Shown one piece after another: positions 46,626 to 56,067 of a DNA stretch of 64,000 nucleotides (the first letter of the stretch is position 1; the number at the start of each line of letters is the position of its first letter). Position numbers and translations under genes: made by a program. The stretch is from Acinetobacter vivianii. Its GTDB lineage: Bacteria; Pseudomonadota; Gammaproteobacteria; Pseudomonadales; Moraxellaceae. The stretch spans positions 620,001-684,000 of the forward strand of contig NZ_BMDR01000001.1 in NCBI RefSeq assembly GCF_014635885.1, in the 5' to 3' direction. The notes below the pieces were generated by a model. That model made no database searches. It saw nothing but the letters and a program-made list of their open reading frames with translations, and was not told where the DNA came from.

Positions 46626-47498
46626 TTAAAAATTATTCATTCTCTCTAGCTCACGAATTAAACCAGAATGGTCCAGTTCCCCATCCCCAGCTACGATCAT
46701 ATTTTTAAATAGTTGATTAACCAATTCTGCAATCGGTAAATTTAGCTCTAATGATTTGGCATAGCTAATTGCTGTATTTATATCTTTATGTTGGTTTAGC
46801 GCAGTACCTCCTGGTTTAAAATTTCGATTTAACATACGTTCCCCATGTTGCTGTAAAATCGGAGAATCCGCAAAACCACCTGTTAATGCTTGCTTTAGTT
46901 TTACTAGGTCAGCCCCAGCCTTGCTCGCGAGCAATAGGCCTTCGCTCACAGTGGCGATAGTAGTAGCAACAATCATTTGATTGACCAATTTAGAAAGCTC
47001 CCCACAACCAGCTCCACCAACTAGAGCTGGCTGGCCCATCGCAGATAAAACATTTTCAGCCTGTTCGAAGGTTGAAAGCTCACCACCTGCCATAATCGCT
47101 AAACTTGCATTTTGGGCACCTTTTTCTCCTCCAGAAACTGGTGCGTCTAAATATTTAAGTGCGAGTTCTTTACATTTTTCACTTTGCGCTTTTGCAACCT
47201 CAACTGGTATTGAACTCATAACTATGACGGTACTCTCAGGTTTTAGCTGTGAAACTGCCCCTGACTCTTTGAATAAAACCTCATCACATGTTTTTCCATC
47301 GCTGAGCATACAAATCAGAAAGTCTACATCTTTTCCAACGTCTTCAAGTTCACTACAAACATAGGCACCAGCTTCTTTTAAAATATCTGCTTTAGAAGGT
47401 GTTCTATTCCAGACCTGAACTTGATGGCCAGCTTTTAATAAATTCCTGACCATTGGTATCCCCATTATGCCTGTACCAACAAATCCAATAGATGCCAT
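46626..47498 (-). CDS. NAD(P)-dependent beta-hydroxyacid dehydrogenase (GarR/3-hydroxyisobutyrate dehydrogenase family)
   Basis: 290 residues. N-terminal Rossmann motif GFVGTGIMGIPM, substrate-binding signature DAPVSGGEKGAQ and catalytic Lys in GELSKLVNQMIV identify the beta-hydroxyacid dehydrogenase family, closest by eye to 2-hydroxy-3-oxopropionate (tartronate semialdehyde) reductase and L-threonate dehydrogenase. It overlaps the MFS gene by one base, and so belongs to the leftward arm of the sugar-acid cluster. The substrate is not decided. Confidence 0.85.
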   Translation of the reverse strand: MASIGFVGTGIMGIPMVRNLLKAGHQVQVWNRTPSKADILKEAGAYVCSELEDVGKDVDFLICMLSDGKTCDEVLFKESGAVSQLKPESTVIVMSSIPVEVAKAQSEKCKELALKYLDAPVSGGEKGAQNASLAIMAGGELSTFEQAENVLSAMGQPALVGGAGCGELSKLVNQMIVATTIATVSEGLLLASKAGADLVKLKQALTGGFADSPILQQHGERMLNRNFKPGGTALNQHKDINTAISYAKSLELNLPIAELVNQLFKNMIVAGDGELDHSGLIRELERMNNF

Positions 47499-48877
47499 TA
47501 TTTCATCTCCGTAGCAGTGCGTACTTTAAGTTGTTGCTGTTCAACGTTTACTATGCCATTCGATTTTAACTTTGCTAATAACAGTAATCCTAAACCGCCC
47601 ATGGCAACAAACCCAGCAATGGCGAGGAATGCCACTGTATAAGTTCCCGTCGTTGTATATAAATATCCAGTTAAATATGGACCAGTAAAACCACTTAAAT
47701 TACCTACAGAGTTTATTAATCCAATTCCAGCTGCGGCGCCTACACCTGTTAAAGTTTGCCCAGGAATAGTCCAAAAAATGTTAATTGCACTAAAAACACC
47801 AATCGCAAGCAGTATAAAACCGACAATAATTGCCCAGGGTTGATTCACAATTAAGGCAATCGCAATAGCAGAAGCCGCCATAAGTGCAGCACAGGCACCG
47901 TGTTTATAACGCTCTTGTTTACGGTCAGAACGACGACTCCATAAAACCATACCTACTGCTGCAAATGCGTATGGAATTGCTGTCAATAAACCATTTTGAA
48001 TAAGACTGATTTCCATACCAAAGGTATTACGGAATGACTCTAATACACTTGGCAAGAAGAAAAACATCGCGTTTGAACCAGAAGTTATTCCAAAATAAAC
48101 AATTGCCATGATCCAAACTAATGGATTTTTAAACACTTGCTTAATCATTTGCCCTTTTGTTAAAGCAGCGTCCGTGGTTTGCACTTTTTCTCTTTCTTCA
48201 CGCTCTAACGTAGTCATTAACCATTGACGCTGTTCAACCGTTAGCCATTGTGCTTCTTTAGGATTATTGGTTAAATATTTTAGACAAACCACCCCTAATA
48301 TGATTGAAGGAATCCCCTCTAAAACATACATCAAACGCCAGCCTTCATAGCCAATGCTATTGCCCCATTGCATGAGACCTACGGAAATTGGTGCTCCAAT
48401 AATTTGCGCTATCGGTAGTCCTAAGTAGAACGATGCAAACACACGTGCACGATATTTTGCGGGAAACCACAAAGTTAAATAAAAAATAACGCCTGGAAAG
48501 AAACCTGCTTCTGCAATACCCAGTAAAAACCGTAAAACAATAAACTGCGTACCGTTTTGGATAAATCCCATAAGTGCTGCAATGATTCCCCAAGTAATCA
48601 TAATTCGGGCAATCCAGATTCGTGCTCCAAAGCGATGAAGTAAAATATTACTCGGTACTTCCGCAATAAAATAACCTAGGAAAAATATGCCTGCACCTAA
48701 ACCAAAAATAGTTTGAGTAATTCCAATTGCATCATTCATGTGTAGCGCAGCAAAACCAATATTGGTTCTGTCTAGAAATGCCATAATGAATAAAATAATA
48801 AGAAACGGGATAATCCGACTAGAAACACGTTTAATTGTCTGCTCTTCAAGAGCAGTTACATTTTTTATATCTTCCAT
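47498..48877 (-). CDS. MFS transporter, anion:cation symporter type (hexuronate/sugar-acid class)
   Basis: About 459 residues, twelve predicted helices. N-terminal FLDRTNIGFAALHM and IWIARIMITWGIIAALMGF are typical of the ACS family (ExuT, GudP, GarP, phthalate carriers). The ATG 48877 is preferred; GTG at 48889 is an alternative. It lies between DenD-like and GarR-like genes, consistent with uptake of a sugar acid such as a pentonate or aldarate. Confidence 0.87.
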   Translation of the reverse strand: MEDIKNVTALEEQTIKRVSSRIIPFLIILFIMAFLDRTNIGFAALHMNDAIGITQTIFGLGAGIFFLGYFIAEVPSNILLHRFGARIWIARIMITWGIIAALMGFIQNGTQFIVLRFLLGIAEAGFFPGVIFYLTLWFPAKYRARVFASFYLGLPIAQIIGAPISVGLMQWGNSIGYEGWRLMYVLEGIPSIILGVVCLKYLTNNPKEAQWLTVEQRQWLMTTLEREEREKVQTTDAALTKGQMIKQVFKNPLVWIMAIVYFGITSGSNAMFFFLPSVLESFRNTFGMEISLIQNGLLTAIPYAFAAVGMVLWSRRSDRKQERYKHGACAALMAASAIAIALIVNQPWAIIVGFILLAIGVFSAINIFWTIPGQTLTGVGAAAGIGLINSVGNLSGFTGPYLTGYLYTTTGTYTVAFLAIAGFVAMGGLGLLLLAKLKSNGIVNVEQQQLKVRTATEMK

Positions 48878-48910
48878 AATAATTCTCACATCAATTGGCG
48901 ATCACTGCCA

Positions 48911-49882
48911 TTAATTTTTGGTATCTTCGATATGTGCCTGAATCACGCTTTCAAAATTTTCATCTGCCTGAAAACCTAAAGATTCAGCATATTCAGCTTT
49001 CACTTGGACAGGCCAACTTTTAACAATACGTTGAATGGTTTTATCTTCTTGCCATTGCACTAAATCAGTTGCTTGCTTACCTGCAACTTTTTCAAGTGCC
49101 TCAAGCATTTCTTTAACCGTGACTGTTAATCCCGGTAGAGGAATAATTCGGTTATCTTGAAGTACATCTGAAGAAATTGATGCCGCTTTAATCATTGATT
49201 CAACACAACGTCGCGGTGAAGTAACAAAGACTGGAGTATCTGACGGTACTGGGCAAATAGCCGCTTCACCTTTTAATGGTTCACGGATGATTGAACTAAA
49301 AAATGTCGATGCCGCTTTATTAGGTTTACCTGGACGAACCACAATAGTCGGTAACCTCAAAATACGACCATCAATAAAGCCTTTTCTTGAGTAATCTGAG
49401 ACCAGCAATTCTCCTACTGCTTTTTGCATGCCATAAGAAGATTTTGGTGTAACCACTGTCTCATCTGTAACAACTTCTGGTAATTGACCACCAAACACAG
49501 CACAGCCGCTAGCAAAAATGACCCGAGGTGTGGTTTGTTTCTTTCTTAATTCTTCTAATAAATTTAAGAGTCCATACAAATTAACATCCATACCTAAATC
49601 AAAATCGGCCTCAGCTGCTGAGCTCACCACAGCGGCTAAATGCCAAACGACATCAATATTTTCTGTAATATGAGCAACTGTAGTTTTATCGGTAATATCA
49701 CCTACAATCACTTCAACTCTTGAATCTTGTGGCAAATCATCGCCAGCAAACGCATCAAATAGAATAATTTTATTGATAGATTTAGGTTGATTGTTATCCA
49801 AATTCAAACTGCCAATTTTTAAAATCTCCTTGGCAATTTGTTTTCCAATAAAACCCGTTCCACCAGTGATTAGCACATTCAT
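48911..49882 (-). CDS. DenD-like NAD-dependent sugar-acid dehydrogenase/epimerase family protein
   Basis: 323 residues. Extended short-chain dehydrogenase with TGGTGFIGKQIAKE and the SYGMQKAVGELL catalytic Tyr-x-x-x-Lys. Sequence resembles D-erythronate dehydrogenase (DenD). However, the companion genes of D-erythronate breakdown (otnK, otnC, otnI) are missing here, so the enzyme may act on another aldonate. AGGATC is nine bases before the ATG. First gene of the leftward arm of the cluster. Confidence 0.8.
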   Translation of the reverse strand: MNVLITGGTGFIGKQIAKEILKIGSLNLDNNQPKSINKIILFDAFAGDDLPQDSRVEVIVGDITDKTTVAHITENIDVVWHLAAVVSSAAEADFDLGMDVNLYGLLNLLEELRKKQTTPRVIFASGCAVFGGQLPEVVTDETVVTPKSSYGMQKAVGELLVSDYSRKGFIDGRILRLPTIVVRPGKPNKAASTFFSSIIREPLKGEAAICPVPSDTPVFVTSPRRCVESMIKAASISSDVLQDNRIIPLPGLTVTVKEMLEALEKVAGKQATDLVQWQEDKTIQRIVKSWPVQVKAEYAESLGFQADENFESVIQAHIEDTKN

Positions 49883-50108
49883 ACAGGGATCCTTTCCTAG
49901 TTTTTATTCACTTAAAAACTTTTGTAATTGTCGTGAATTAAACGATAAGGAGTCCTTTCAATAATTTCCAATGAATAATTTCTAAATATTGATAACTTTT
50001 TAATATCACTTTTTTGTTAAGAATCGAATTTGGGAAAATATGATTTTTCTTATAATTATTTAATTTAAAAGCCCTAAATATGTTTATGATTTAAGGCTTA
50101 TTAATACT

Positions 50109-51044
50109 TTATTTATGTTTTTCATTTTTCAGTAAAATATTAATGAAAGCTGCAGCAATATCAGAAACAGGCTCATCTTTACGCGTCAAAATTCCGTAAT
50201 CCTGTGCATCTAAAATTAAATCTGTTTCTAAAATCTGCAAATGGCCTTCTTTCACCTGATCAATCACCATTGCTTCTGGCAACATTCCAACCATAGGTGC
50301 ACCTTTTAAGATCTGCAAAAAGGTTTGCATTGACATAGTATTAACGGTATTGGAAGGAATCTTTACTTTTGCTCGAGCAAATGCACCTTCCATACGTTCA
50401 CGAATTGGTGTGCCTTTGGGATAGAGTAACCATGGCCAATTTAATAATTCCTCTAATGTACAATTTATTTTCTTAGCACATGGATGGGCACTGTTTACAA
50501 CAATACAAAATGGCTCTGGACCTAAAGGTTGGAAATCGAAAAACTGACTTTGCGTCACATCGGTAAAACGGCCTATAGCTAAATCTAAAGTATGCTCACT
50601 TAACATTTCCATTAAATGATCACTGGTTTGTTCAACAACATCGATGGAAAGTAGCGGCCATTGTTTCTTAATCTCAATAATTGAGTTTGGAATTACCACT
50701 GCGGTTGCTGCAAAGATACCGCCCACTTTTAAAAAACCGTGACCACCTAATCTTAAAATTTCAATGTCTTCGACAAAATGCTTTGCATCGTTTAATACAC
50801 GCTGCGCATATCGAATCACGTGCTCGCCTAAAGCAGTGACTGGCATATTTCGAGGTAATCGTTCAAAAACAGGAAAGCCCAGTAAACCTTCTATTTCCTT
50901 TAGCATTTTACTCACCGCAGGCTGGCTTAGATTCATCTGCTCGGCAGCCAAATGCATGTTATTGGTCCTTGCCAAAGTTTCCAATAACACCAAATGTTTA
51001 AATTTCAACCAATTATTCAGGCTTGCGTAAGTCAAATCTGCCAT
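50109..51044 (-). CDS. LysR-family transcriptional regulator
   Basis: About 311 residues. N-terminal winged HTH (MHLAAEQMNLSQPAVSKMLKEIEGLLGFPVFER) and a LysR substrate-binding domain. I use the ATG 51044; a TTG is two codons upstream. It is divergent from the FAH-family gene, with a dyad T-N11-A site between, and sits upstream of the leftward arm too. Probably activates the sugar-acid cluster in response to a pathway intermediate. Confidence 0.92.
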   Translation of the reverse strand: MADLTYASLNNWLKFKHLVLLETLARTNNMHLAAEQMNLSQPAVSKMLKEIEGLLGFPVFERLPRNMPVTALGEHVIRYAQRVLNDAKHFVEDIEILRLGGHGFLKVGGIFAATAVVIPNSIIEIKKQWPLLSIDVVEQTSDHLMEMLSEHTLDLAIGRFTDVTQSQFFDFQPLGPEPFCIVVNSAHPCAKKINCTLEELLNWPWLLYPKGTPIRERMEGAFARAKVKIPSNTVNTMSMQTFLQILKGAPMVGMLPEAMVIDQVKEGHLQILETDLILDAQDYGILTRKDEPVSDIAAAFINILLKNEKHK

Positions 51045-51062
51045 TTTCAAAAATCCTTTTCG

Positions 51063-51077
51063 ATAACTTTTCGTTAT
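51063..51077. promoter_or_regulatory. LysR-type T-N11-A box
   Basis: ATAAC-TTTTC-GTTAT, perfect dyad of 5 bp arms at 51063-51077, containing T-N11-A (T at 51064, A at 51076). It lies between the LysR start and the divergent FAH-family gene, about 80 bases before the latter. Confidence 0.6.
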
Positions 51078-51155
51078 TAATAATTAAATTATTACGATTG
51101 GTGTTTATTAAATAAGAAACATATCATGATTTCAAATAAAAGAAGGATGCTTTAA

Positions 51156-52331
51156 ATGAACTTTACGTTAAATTCCCAGAACTCATTACCAGACGATGCT
51201 ACTCAAGGATGTTTAATTGGTCGCGCGTGGATTCCAAATCAAATTTCCGGTCCATCTCCGATTCTTTTAAAGGGCGATCAGGTTTTTGATATTTCTGAAA
51301 AGTTCCATACGATTTCCCAGTTGCTTGAAAGTTCAGATCCTTTAAAAGCTTTATCTGATATTGAAGGAAAGTTAGTTGGATCAATTGATGCGTTATTTGC
51401 CAATACAGTTGCTGAACCAGATACAAACAAGGCATATTTTTTAGCCCCAATTGATTTACAAGTAATTAAGGCGGCTGGTGTTACTTTTGCCGCAAGCATG
51501 TTAGAGCGTGTGATTGAAGAACAAGCAGGTGGCGATGCACAAAAAGCTCAATCGATCCGTGAAGTGGTACAAGGGGTAATCGGCGATAATTTAAAGACAA
51601 TCGAACCTGGTTCTGAAAAAGCACTGCAACTCAAAGAGTATTTAATTAAACAAAAAATGTGGTCTCAATATCTTGAGGTGGGTATTGGTACTGATGCTGA
51701 AATTTTTACCAAAGCACCTGTCTTAGCAGCCATTGGAACGGGTCAAAATATTGGTATTCACCCGAAGTCTGAGTGGAATAATCCAGAACCAGAAGTTGTA
51801 TTGGTTGCAAATAGCCACGGTAAAATTTTAGGCGCGACTTTAGGTAATGATGTGAATTTACGGGACTTTGAAGGTCGTAGTGCCCTCCTGTTGAGTAAAG
51901 CCAAAGATAACAATGCATCTTGTGCAATCGGTCCGTTTATTCGTCTTTTTGACCGTACTTTTACTTTAAATGATATCCGTGCTTGTGATGTTGAACTGCA
52001 AATTCAAGGTGCCGATAACTTTGTGTTAAATGGCATTAGCTCTATGTCTCAAATTAGCCGTGATCCAGAAGATTTAATTCAACAAACACTGAATGAAAAT
52101 CATCAATATCCAGATGGTTTCGTTTTGTTTTTGGGAACTTTATTTGCACCTACTCAAGACCGTGAGCAAGCTGGAGCAGGCTTTACCCATAAAATTGGAG
52201 ATGTCGTTCGTATTCATTCGCCTAAACTTGGTACTTTATACAACACGGTTATGACCAGCGACAAAGCAACGCCATGGAATTTTGGAATAAATGCTTTGAT
52301 ACATAATTTAAAACAACGCGAATTACTATAA
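51156..52331 (+). CDS. Fumarylacetoacetase-fold protein, probable 2-keto-3-deoxypentonate dehydratase
   Basis: 391 residues. FAH-superfamily features: EPEVVLVANSHGKILGATLGNDVNLRD (metal ligand acids) and AGFTHKIGDVVRIHSPKLGTL at the C-terminus. Length and these stretches fit XylX-type 2-keto-3-deoxy-D-xylonate dehydratase of the Weimberg pathway, more than fumarylacetoacetase itself. It starts after AAGGA. It begins the rightward arm, followed by the IlvD/Edd dehydratase 87 bases on. Confidence 0.8.
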   Translation: MNFTLNSQNSLPDDATQGCLIGRAWIPNQISGPSPILLKGDQVFDISEKFHTISQLLESSDPLKALSDIEGKLVGSIDALFANTVAEPDTNKAYFLAPIDLQVIKAAGVTFAASMLERVIEEQAGGDAQKAQSIREVVQGVIGDNLKTIEPGSEKALQLKEYLIKQKMWSQYLEVGIGTDAEIFTKAPVLAAIGTGQNIGIHPKSEWNNPEPEVVLVANSHGKILGATLGNDVNLRDFEGRSALLLSKAKDNNASCAIGPFIRLFDRTFTLNDIRACDVELQIQGADNFVLNGISSMSQISRDPEDLIQQTLNENHQYPDGFVLFLGTLFAPTQDREQAGAGFTHKIGDVVRIHSPKLGTLYNTVMTSDKATPWNFGINALIHNLKQRELL

Positions 52332-52417
52332 ATTTCACGTATTATCGTTCGATTGAATTGTAATTCATCATGTGAAAAAAATTAAATCTCAAAAAATATG
52401 AGTGGACGGATCTAAGA

Positions 52418-54205
52418 ATGAATGATCAAGATAAACGGATTTTTTTACGTAGCCAGGAATGGTTTGATGATCCTACGCATGCTGACATGACAGCACTCTA
52501 TGTCGAGCGTTACATGAATTATGGGTTAACCCGTGCTGAGCTACAGTCGGGCCGTCCTATTATTGGGATTGCGCAAACTGGTAGTGATTTGACTCCATGT
52601 AACCGTCACCACAAAGAACTTGCTGAACGGGTTAAAGCAGGCATTCGAGATGCTGGTGGTATTCCAATGGAATTTCCTGTTCACCCAATTGCAGAGCAAA
52701 CCCGTCGCCCTACAGCTGCACTCGATAGAAATTTAGCTTACTTAGGTTTAGTTGAAATATTACATGGCTATCCACTTGATGGTGTAGTGCTAACAACGGG
52801 CTGCGATAAAACTACTCCTGCCTGTTTAATGGCGGCAGCAACAACAGATTTACCAGCCATTGTTTTATCTGGTGGGCCAATGCTAGATGGTCACTTTAAG
52901 GGTGAGTTAATTGGCTCAGGCACAGTGCTTTGGCATGCAAGAAATTTACTTGCCACAGGCGAAATTGATTATGAAGGCTTCATGGAAATGACGACGTCCG
53001 CTTCACCTTCGGTCGGGCACTGCAACACCATGGGCACTGCACTTTCTATGAATGCATTAGCAGAAGCTTTAGGTATGTCTTTACCTTCATGTGCAAGCAT
53101 TCCAGCACCGTATCGCGAACGCGGGCAAATGGCCTATATGACAGGTAAGAGAATATGTGAAATGGTTTTAGAAGATTTACGCCCATCTAAAATCATGAAC
53201 AAACAATCATTTGAAAATGCCATTGCAGTAGCCTCAGCATTAGGCGCATCAAGTAACTGCCCTCCTCACCTCATTGCAATTGCTCGTCATATGGGGATTG
53301 AGCTGAGTTTAGAAGACTGGCAACGCGTTGGAGAAAACATTCCACTCATTGTGAACTGCATGCCTGCTGGTAAATATTTGGGTGAAGGTTTTCACCGTGC
53401 TGGCGGTGTCCCTGCTGTATTACATGAATTACAAAAAGCGGATGTTTTACATGAAGACTGTGCATCAGTCAGCGGTAAAACAATTGGGGAAATTGCTAAA
53501 AATGCAAAAACCTCCAATGCAGATGTCATTTTTCCATATGAACAACCATTAAAGCATGGCGCTGGTTTTATTGTGTTGAGCGGCAATTTCTTTGACAGCG
53601 CTATTATGAAAATGTCTGTTGTGGGTGAAGCATTTAAGAAAACCTATTTATCTGACCCGAATGGGGAAAATAGCTTTGAAGCACGGGCAATCGTTTTTGA
53701 AGGGCCAGAGGACTACCACGCACGAATTAATGATCCAGCCTTAGACATTGATGAACATTGTATTTTAGTCATTCGAGGTGCTGGAACAGTTGGCTATCCG
53801 GGCAGTGCAGAAGTTGTAAATATGGCTCCTCCAGCGGAGTTAATTAAAAAAGGAATTGACTCTTTGCCTTGTCTAGGTGATGGCCGTCAAAGTGGTACAT
53901 CTGCTAGCCCTTCTATTTTAAATATGTCACCAGAAGCCGCAGTAGGCGGTGGCATTGCTTTATTAAAAACCAATGATCGTTTGCGCATTGATCTTAATAA
54001 ACGCTCCGTAAATGTCCTCATTTCAGACGAAGAGCTAGACAAACGCCGCGAGGAATGGAAACCAACAGTCTCTACATCTCAAACGCCTTGGCAAGAAATG
54101 TATCGCAACATGGTTGGCCAATTATCAACGGGTGGCTGTTTAGAGCCTGCAACGTTATACATGCGTGTTGTCAATCAAAATAACCTTCCACGGCATTCTC
54201 ATTAA
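52418..54205 (+). CDS. IlvD/Edd-family sugar-acid dehydratase
   Basis: 595 residues. Three Cys expected for the Fe-S cluster are at about 61 (LTPCNRHH), 129 (TTGCDKTTPA) and 202 (GHCNTMGTA). Lys131 follows the second Cys. This size and spacing fit the L-arabonate/D-xylonate dehydratase branch rather than dihydroxyacid dehydratase. It would make 2-keto-3-deoxypentonate for the FAH-fold enzyme. The next gene starts 16 bases downstream. Confidence 0.9.
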   Translation: MNDQDKRIFLRSQEWFDDPTHADMTALYVERYMNYGLTRAELQSGRPIIGIAQTGSDLTPCNRHHKELAERVKAGIRDAGGIPMEFPVHPIAEQTRRPTAALDRNLAYLGLVEILHGYPLDGVVLTTGCDKTTPACLMAAATTDLPAIVLSGGPMLDGHFKGELIGSGTVLWHARNLLATGEIDYEGFMEMTTSASPSVGHCNTMGTALSMNALAEALGMSLPSCASIPAPYRERGQMAYMTGKRICEMVLEDLRPSKIMNKQSFENAIAVASALGASSNCPPHLIAIARHMGIELSLEDWQRVGENIPLIVNCMPAGKYLGEGFHRAGGVPAVLHELQKADVLHEDCASVSGKTIGEIAKNAKTSNADVIFPYEQPLKHGAGFIVLSGNFFDSAIMKMSVVGEAFKKTYLSDPNGENSFEARAIVFEGPEDYHARINDPALDIDEHCILVIRGAGTVGYPGSAEVVNMAPPAELIKKGIDSLPCLGDGRQSGTSASPSILNMSPEAAVGGGIALLKTNDRLRIDLNKRSVNVLISDEELDKRREEWKPTVSTSQTPWQEMYRNMVGQLSTGGCLEPATLYMRVVNQNNLPRHSH

Positions 54206-54220
54206 TTTCAGGATTTTATT

Positions 54221-55798
54221 ATGACCATTATCGGACACAACTTTATTGGCGGTTCACGTAGTGCACAAAGTACAACCTTATTAAAAAGTGTGGATGCAAC
54301 AACTGGCGAAGCTCTACCCTATGAATTTCACCATGCAACCGAACAGGAAATTAATCAGGCCTGTGAAGCAGCCAGTCAAGCTTTTAAGACTTACCGTCAT
54401 ACATCAGCTGAACAGCGTGCTGCCTTTTTAGAGAACATTGCCGATGAACTCGATGCTTTAGGTACAAATTTTTTAGAGATTGTCTCGCAAGAAACGGCTT
54501 TGCCGCTTGCGCGTTTGCAAGGTGAACGGGGCCGTACCAGTGGGCAAATGCGCCTGTTTGCTAAAGTATTACGCCGTGGTGACTTTTTAGGTGCCCGTAT
54601 CGATACTGCTTTGCCTGAGCGTCAGCCTTTACCTCGTCCAGATTTACGTCAGATTAAAATTGGTGTTGGCCCTGTGGCGGTCTTTGGCGCAAGTAACTTT
54701 CCTTTAGCCTTTTCAACCGCAGGTGGCGACACTGCTTCTGCTTTAGCCGCAGGCTGTTCTGTAGTAGTAAAAGCGCATAGTGGACATATGACTACAGCGG
54801 ACTTTGTGGCTCAGGCAGTCGAACGTGCCATAGAAAAATCTAATATGCCTAAAGGTGTATTTAACATGATCTATGGTAATGGTGTGGGTGAACCACTGGT
54901 AAAGCATCCTTTAATTCAAGCGGTTGGATTTACAGGTTCACTTCGTGGTGGTCGTGCTTTATGTGACATGGCAGCAGCCCGTCCACAGCCGATTCCTGTC
55001 TTTGCTGAAATGAGCAGTATTAACCCGATGCTGATGTTACCAGAAGCCTTGAAAAACCGTGGTGAAAAAATTGCACAGGACTTGGCCGACTCAGTTGTTT
55101 TAGGCTGTGGTCAGTTCTGTACCAATCCGGGATTAATTTTAGGGATAAAATCAGCTGAATTTAGCCAACTCATTAGTAACTTAACCGAAATTATAGGTGG
55201 CAAACCTGCACAGACTATGTTGAATGCCGGAACCTTAAAAAGCTATATAGCAGGTCTTGAGCACTTAACCGAGCACCAAGGTATTGAACATTTAGCAGGT
55301 CAAACCCAACAAGGCAATCAGGCTCTGCCACAGCTATTTAAAGCTGATATTAGACTATTACTGGCAGGTGATCAGCTTCTACAAGAAGAAATCTTTGGGC
55401 CAACAACAATCGTCATTGAAGTTGAAGATAAAGCCCAACTTCTGCACGCGCTACAAAGCATGAATGGTCAGCTGACTGCAACTTTAATCGCCGACGAAGC
55501 AGATTTAACTGAATTTGCAGATGCGGTTCCAGTGTTAGAAGAGAAAGCAGGTCGTTTGCTGTTAAACGGTTATCCAACGGGTGTGGAAGTGTGTGATGCC
55601 ATGGTACACGGCGGGCCATACCCTGCAACGTCAGATGCCCGAGGTACCTCAGTTGGAACTTTGGCAATTGACCGTTATTTGCGCCCAGTTTGTTATCAAA
55701 ACTATCCGCAAAATTTGTTGCCAGAAGCTTTAAAAGATAGCAACCCCTTGCAGATTTTAAGGCTGGTCAATGGTGAGGTAACTAGAAATCCTATTTAA
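54221..55798 (+). CDS. 2,5-dioxovalerate (alpha-ketoglutarate semialdehyde) dehydrogenase, NADP-type
   Basis: 525 residues, aldehyde dehydrogenase fold. Cofactor and active-site markers: ASNFPLAFS (Asn159), FAEMSSINP (Glu263) and GQFCTNPG (catalytic Cys300). Length 525 and this Cys context are those of the 2-oxoglutarate semialdehyde dehydrogenases that finish pentonate and aldarate degradation, delivering 2-oxoglutarate. Short 16-base gap after the dehydratase implies an operon. Confidence 0.88.
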   Translation: MTIIGHNFIGGSRSAQSTTLLKSVDATTGEALPYEFHHATEQEINQACEAASQAFKTYRHTSAEQRAAFLENIADELDALGTNFLEIVSQETALPLARLQGERGRTSGQMRLFAKVLRRGDFLGARIDTALPERQPLPRPDLRQIKIGVGPVAVFGASNFPLAFSTAGGDTASALAAGCSVVVKAHSGHMTTADFVAQAVERAIEKSNMPKGVFNMIYGNGVGEPLVKHPLIQAVGFTGSLRGGRALCDMAAARPQPIPVFAEMSSINPMLMLPEALKNRGEKIAQDLADSVVLGCGQFCTNPGLILGIKSAEFSQLISNLTEIIGGKPAQTMLNAGTLKSYIAGLEHLTEHQGIEHLAGQTQQGNQALPQLFKADIRLLLAGDQLLQEEIFGPTTIVIEVEDKAQLLHALQSMNGQLTATLIADEADLTEFADAVPVLEEKAGRLLLNGYPTGVEVCDAMVHGGPYPATSDARGTSVGTLAIDRYLRPVCYQNYPQNLLPEALKDSNPLQILRLVNGEVTRNPI

Positions 55799-56067
55799 AT
55801 AATGAGAATAGGCTTTTAAAGTCTCTTTGATTGGGCAGTCTAGTTTAAATCTTAACTGCCCTAGCTCAGTTTTATGCATGGTACCCTAATAGAACATAAT
55901 GAAAAAATATTATGATTTTTAACAAACCTTTAGATTCTCAAATTATTACAGCAAGATTTAGATAAAATACGATACTTCATTTATGCACGAAGTTTAAAGA
56001 AATACGATGTTTTCATTCTTCATTATCGGTAAAATAGTGGATTCTTCCATTATCCATTGCGTATCTT
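55799..56067. other. Intergenic region after the dehydrogenase
   Basis: About 270 AT-rich bases with no ORF and no obvious terminator. It must contain the promoter of the alpha/beta hydrolase. Confidence 0.35.
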
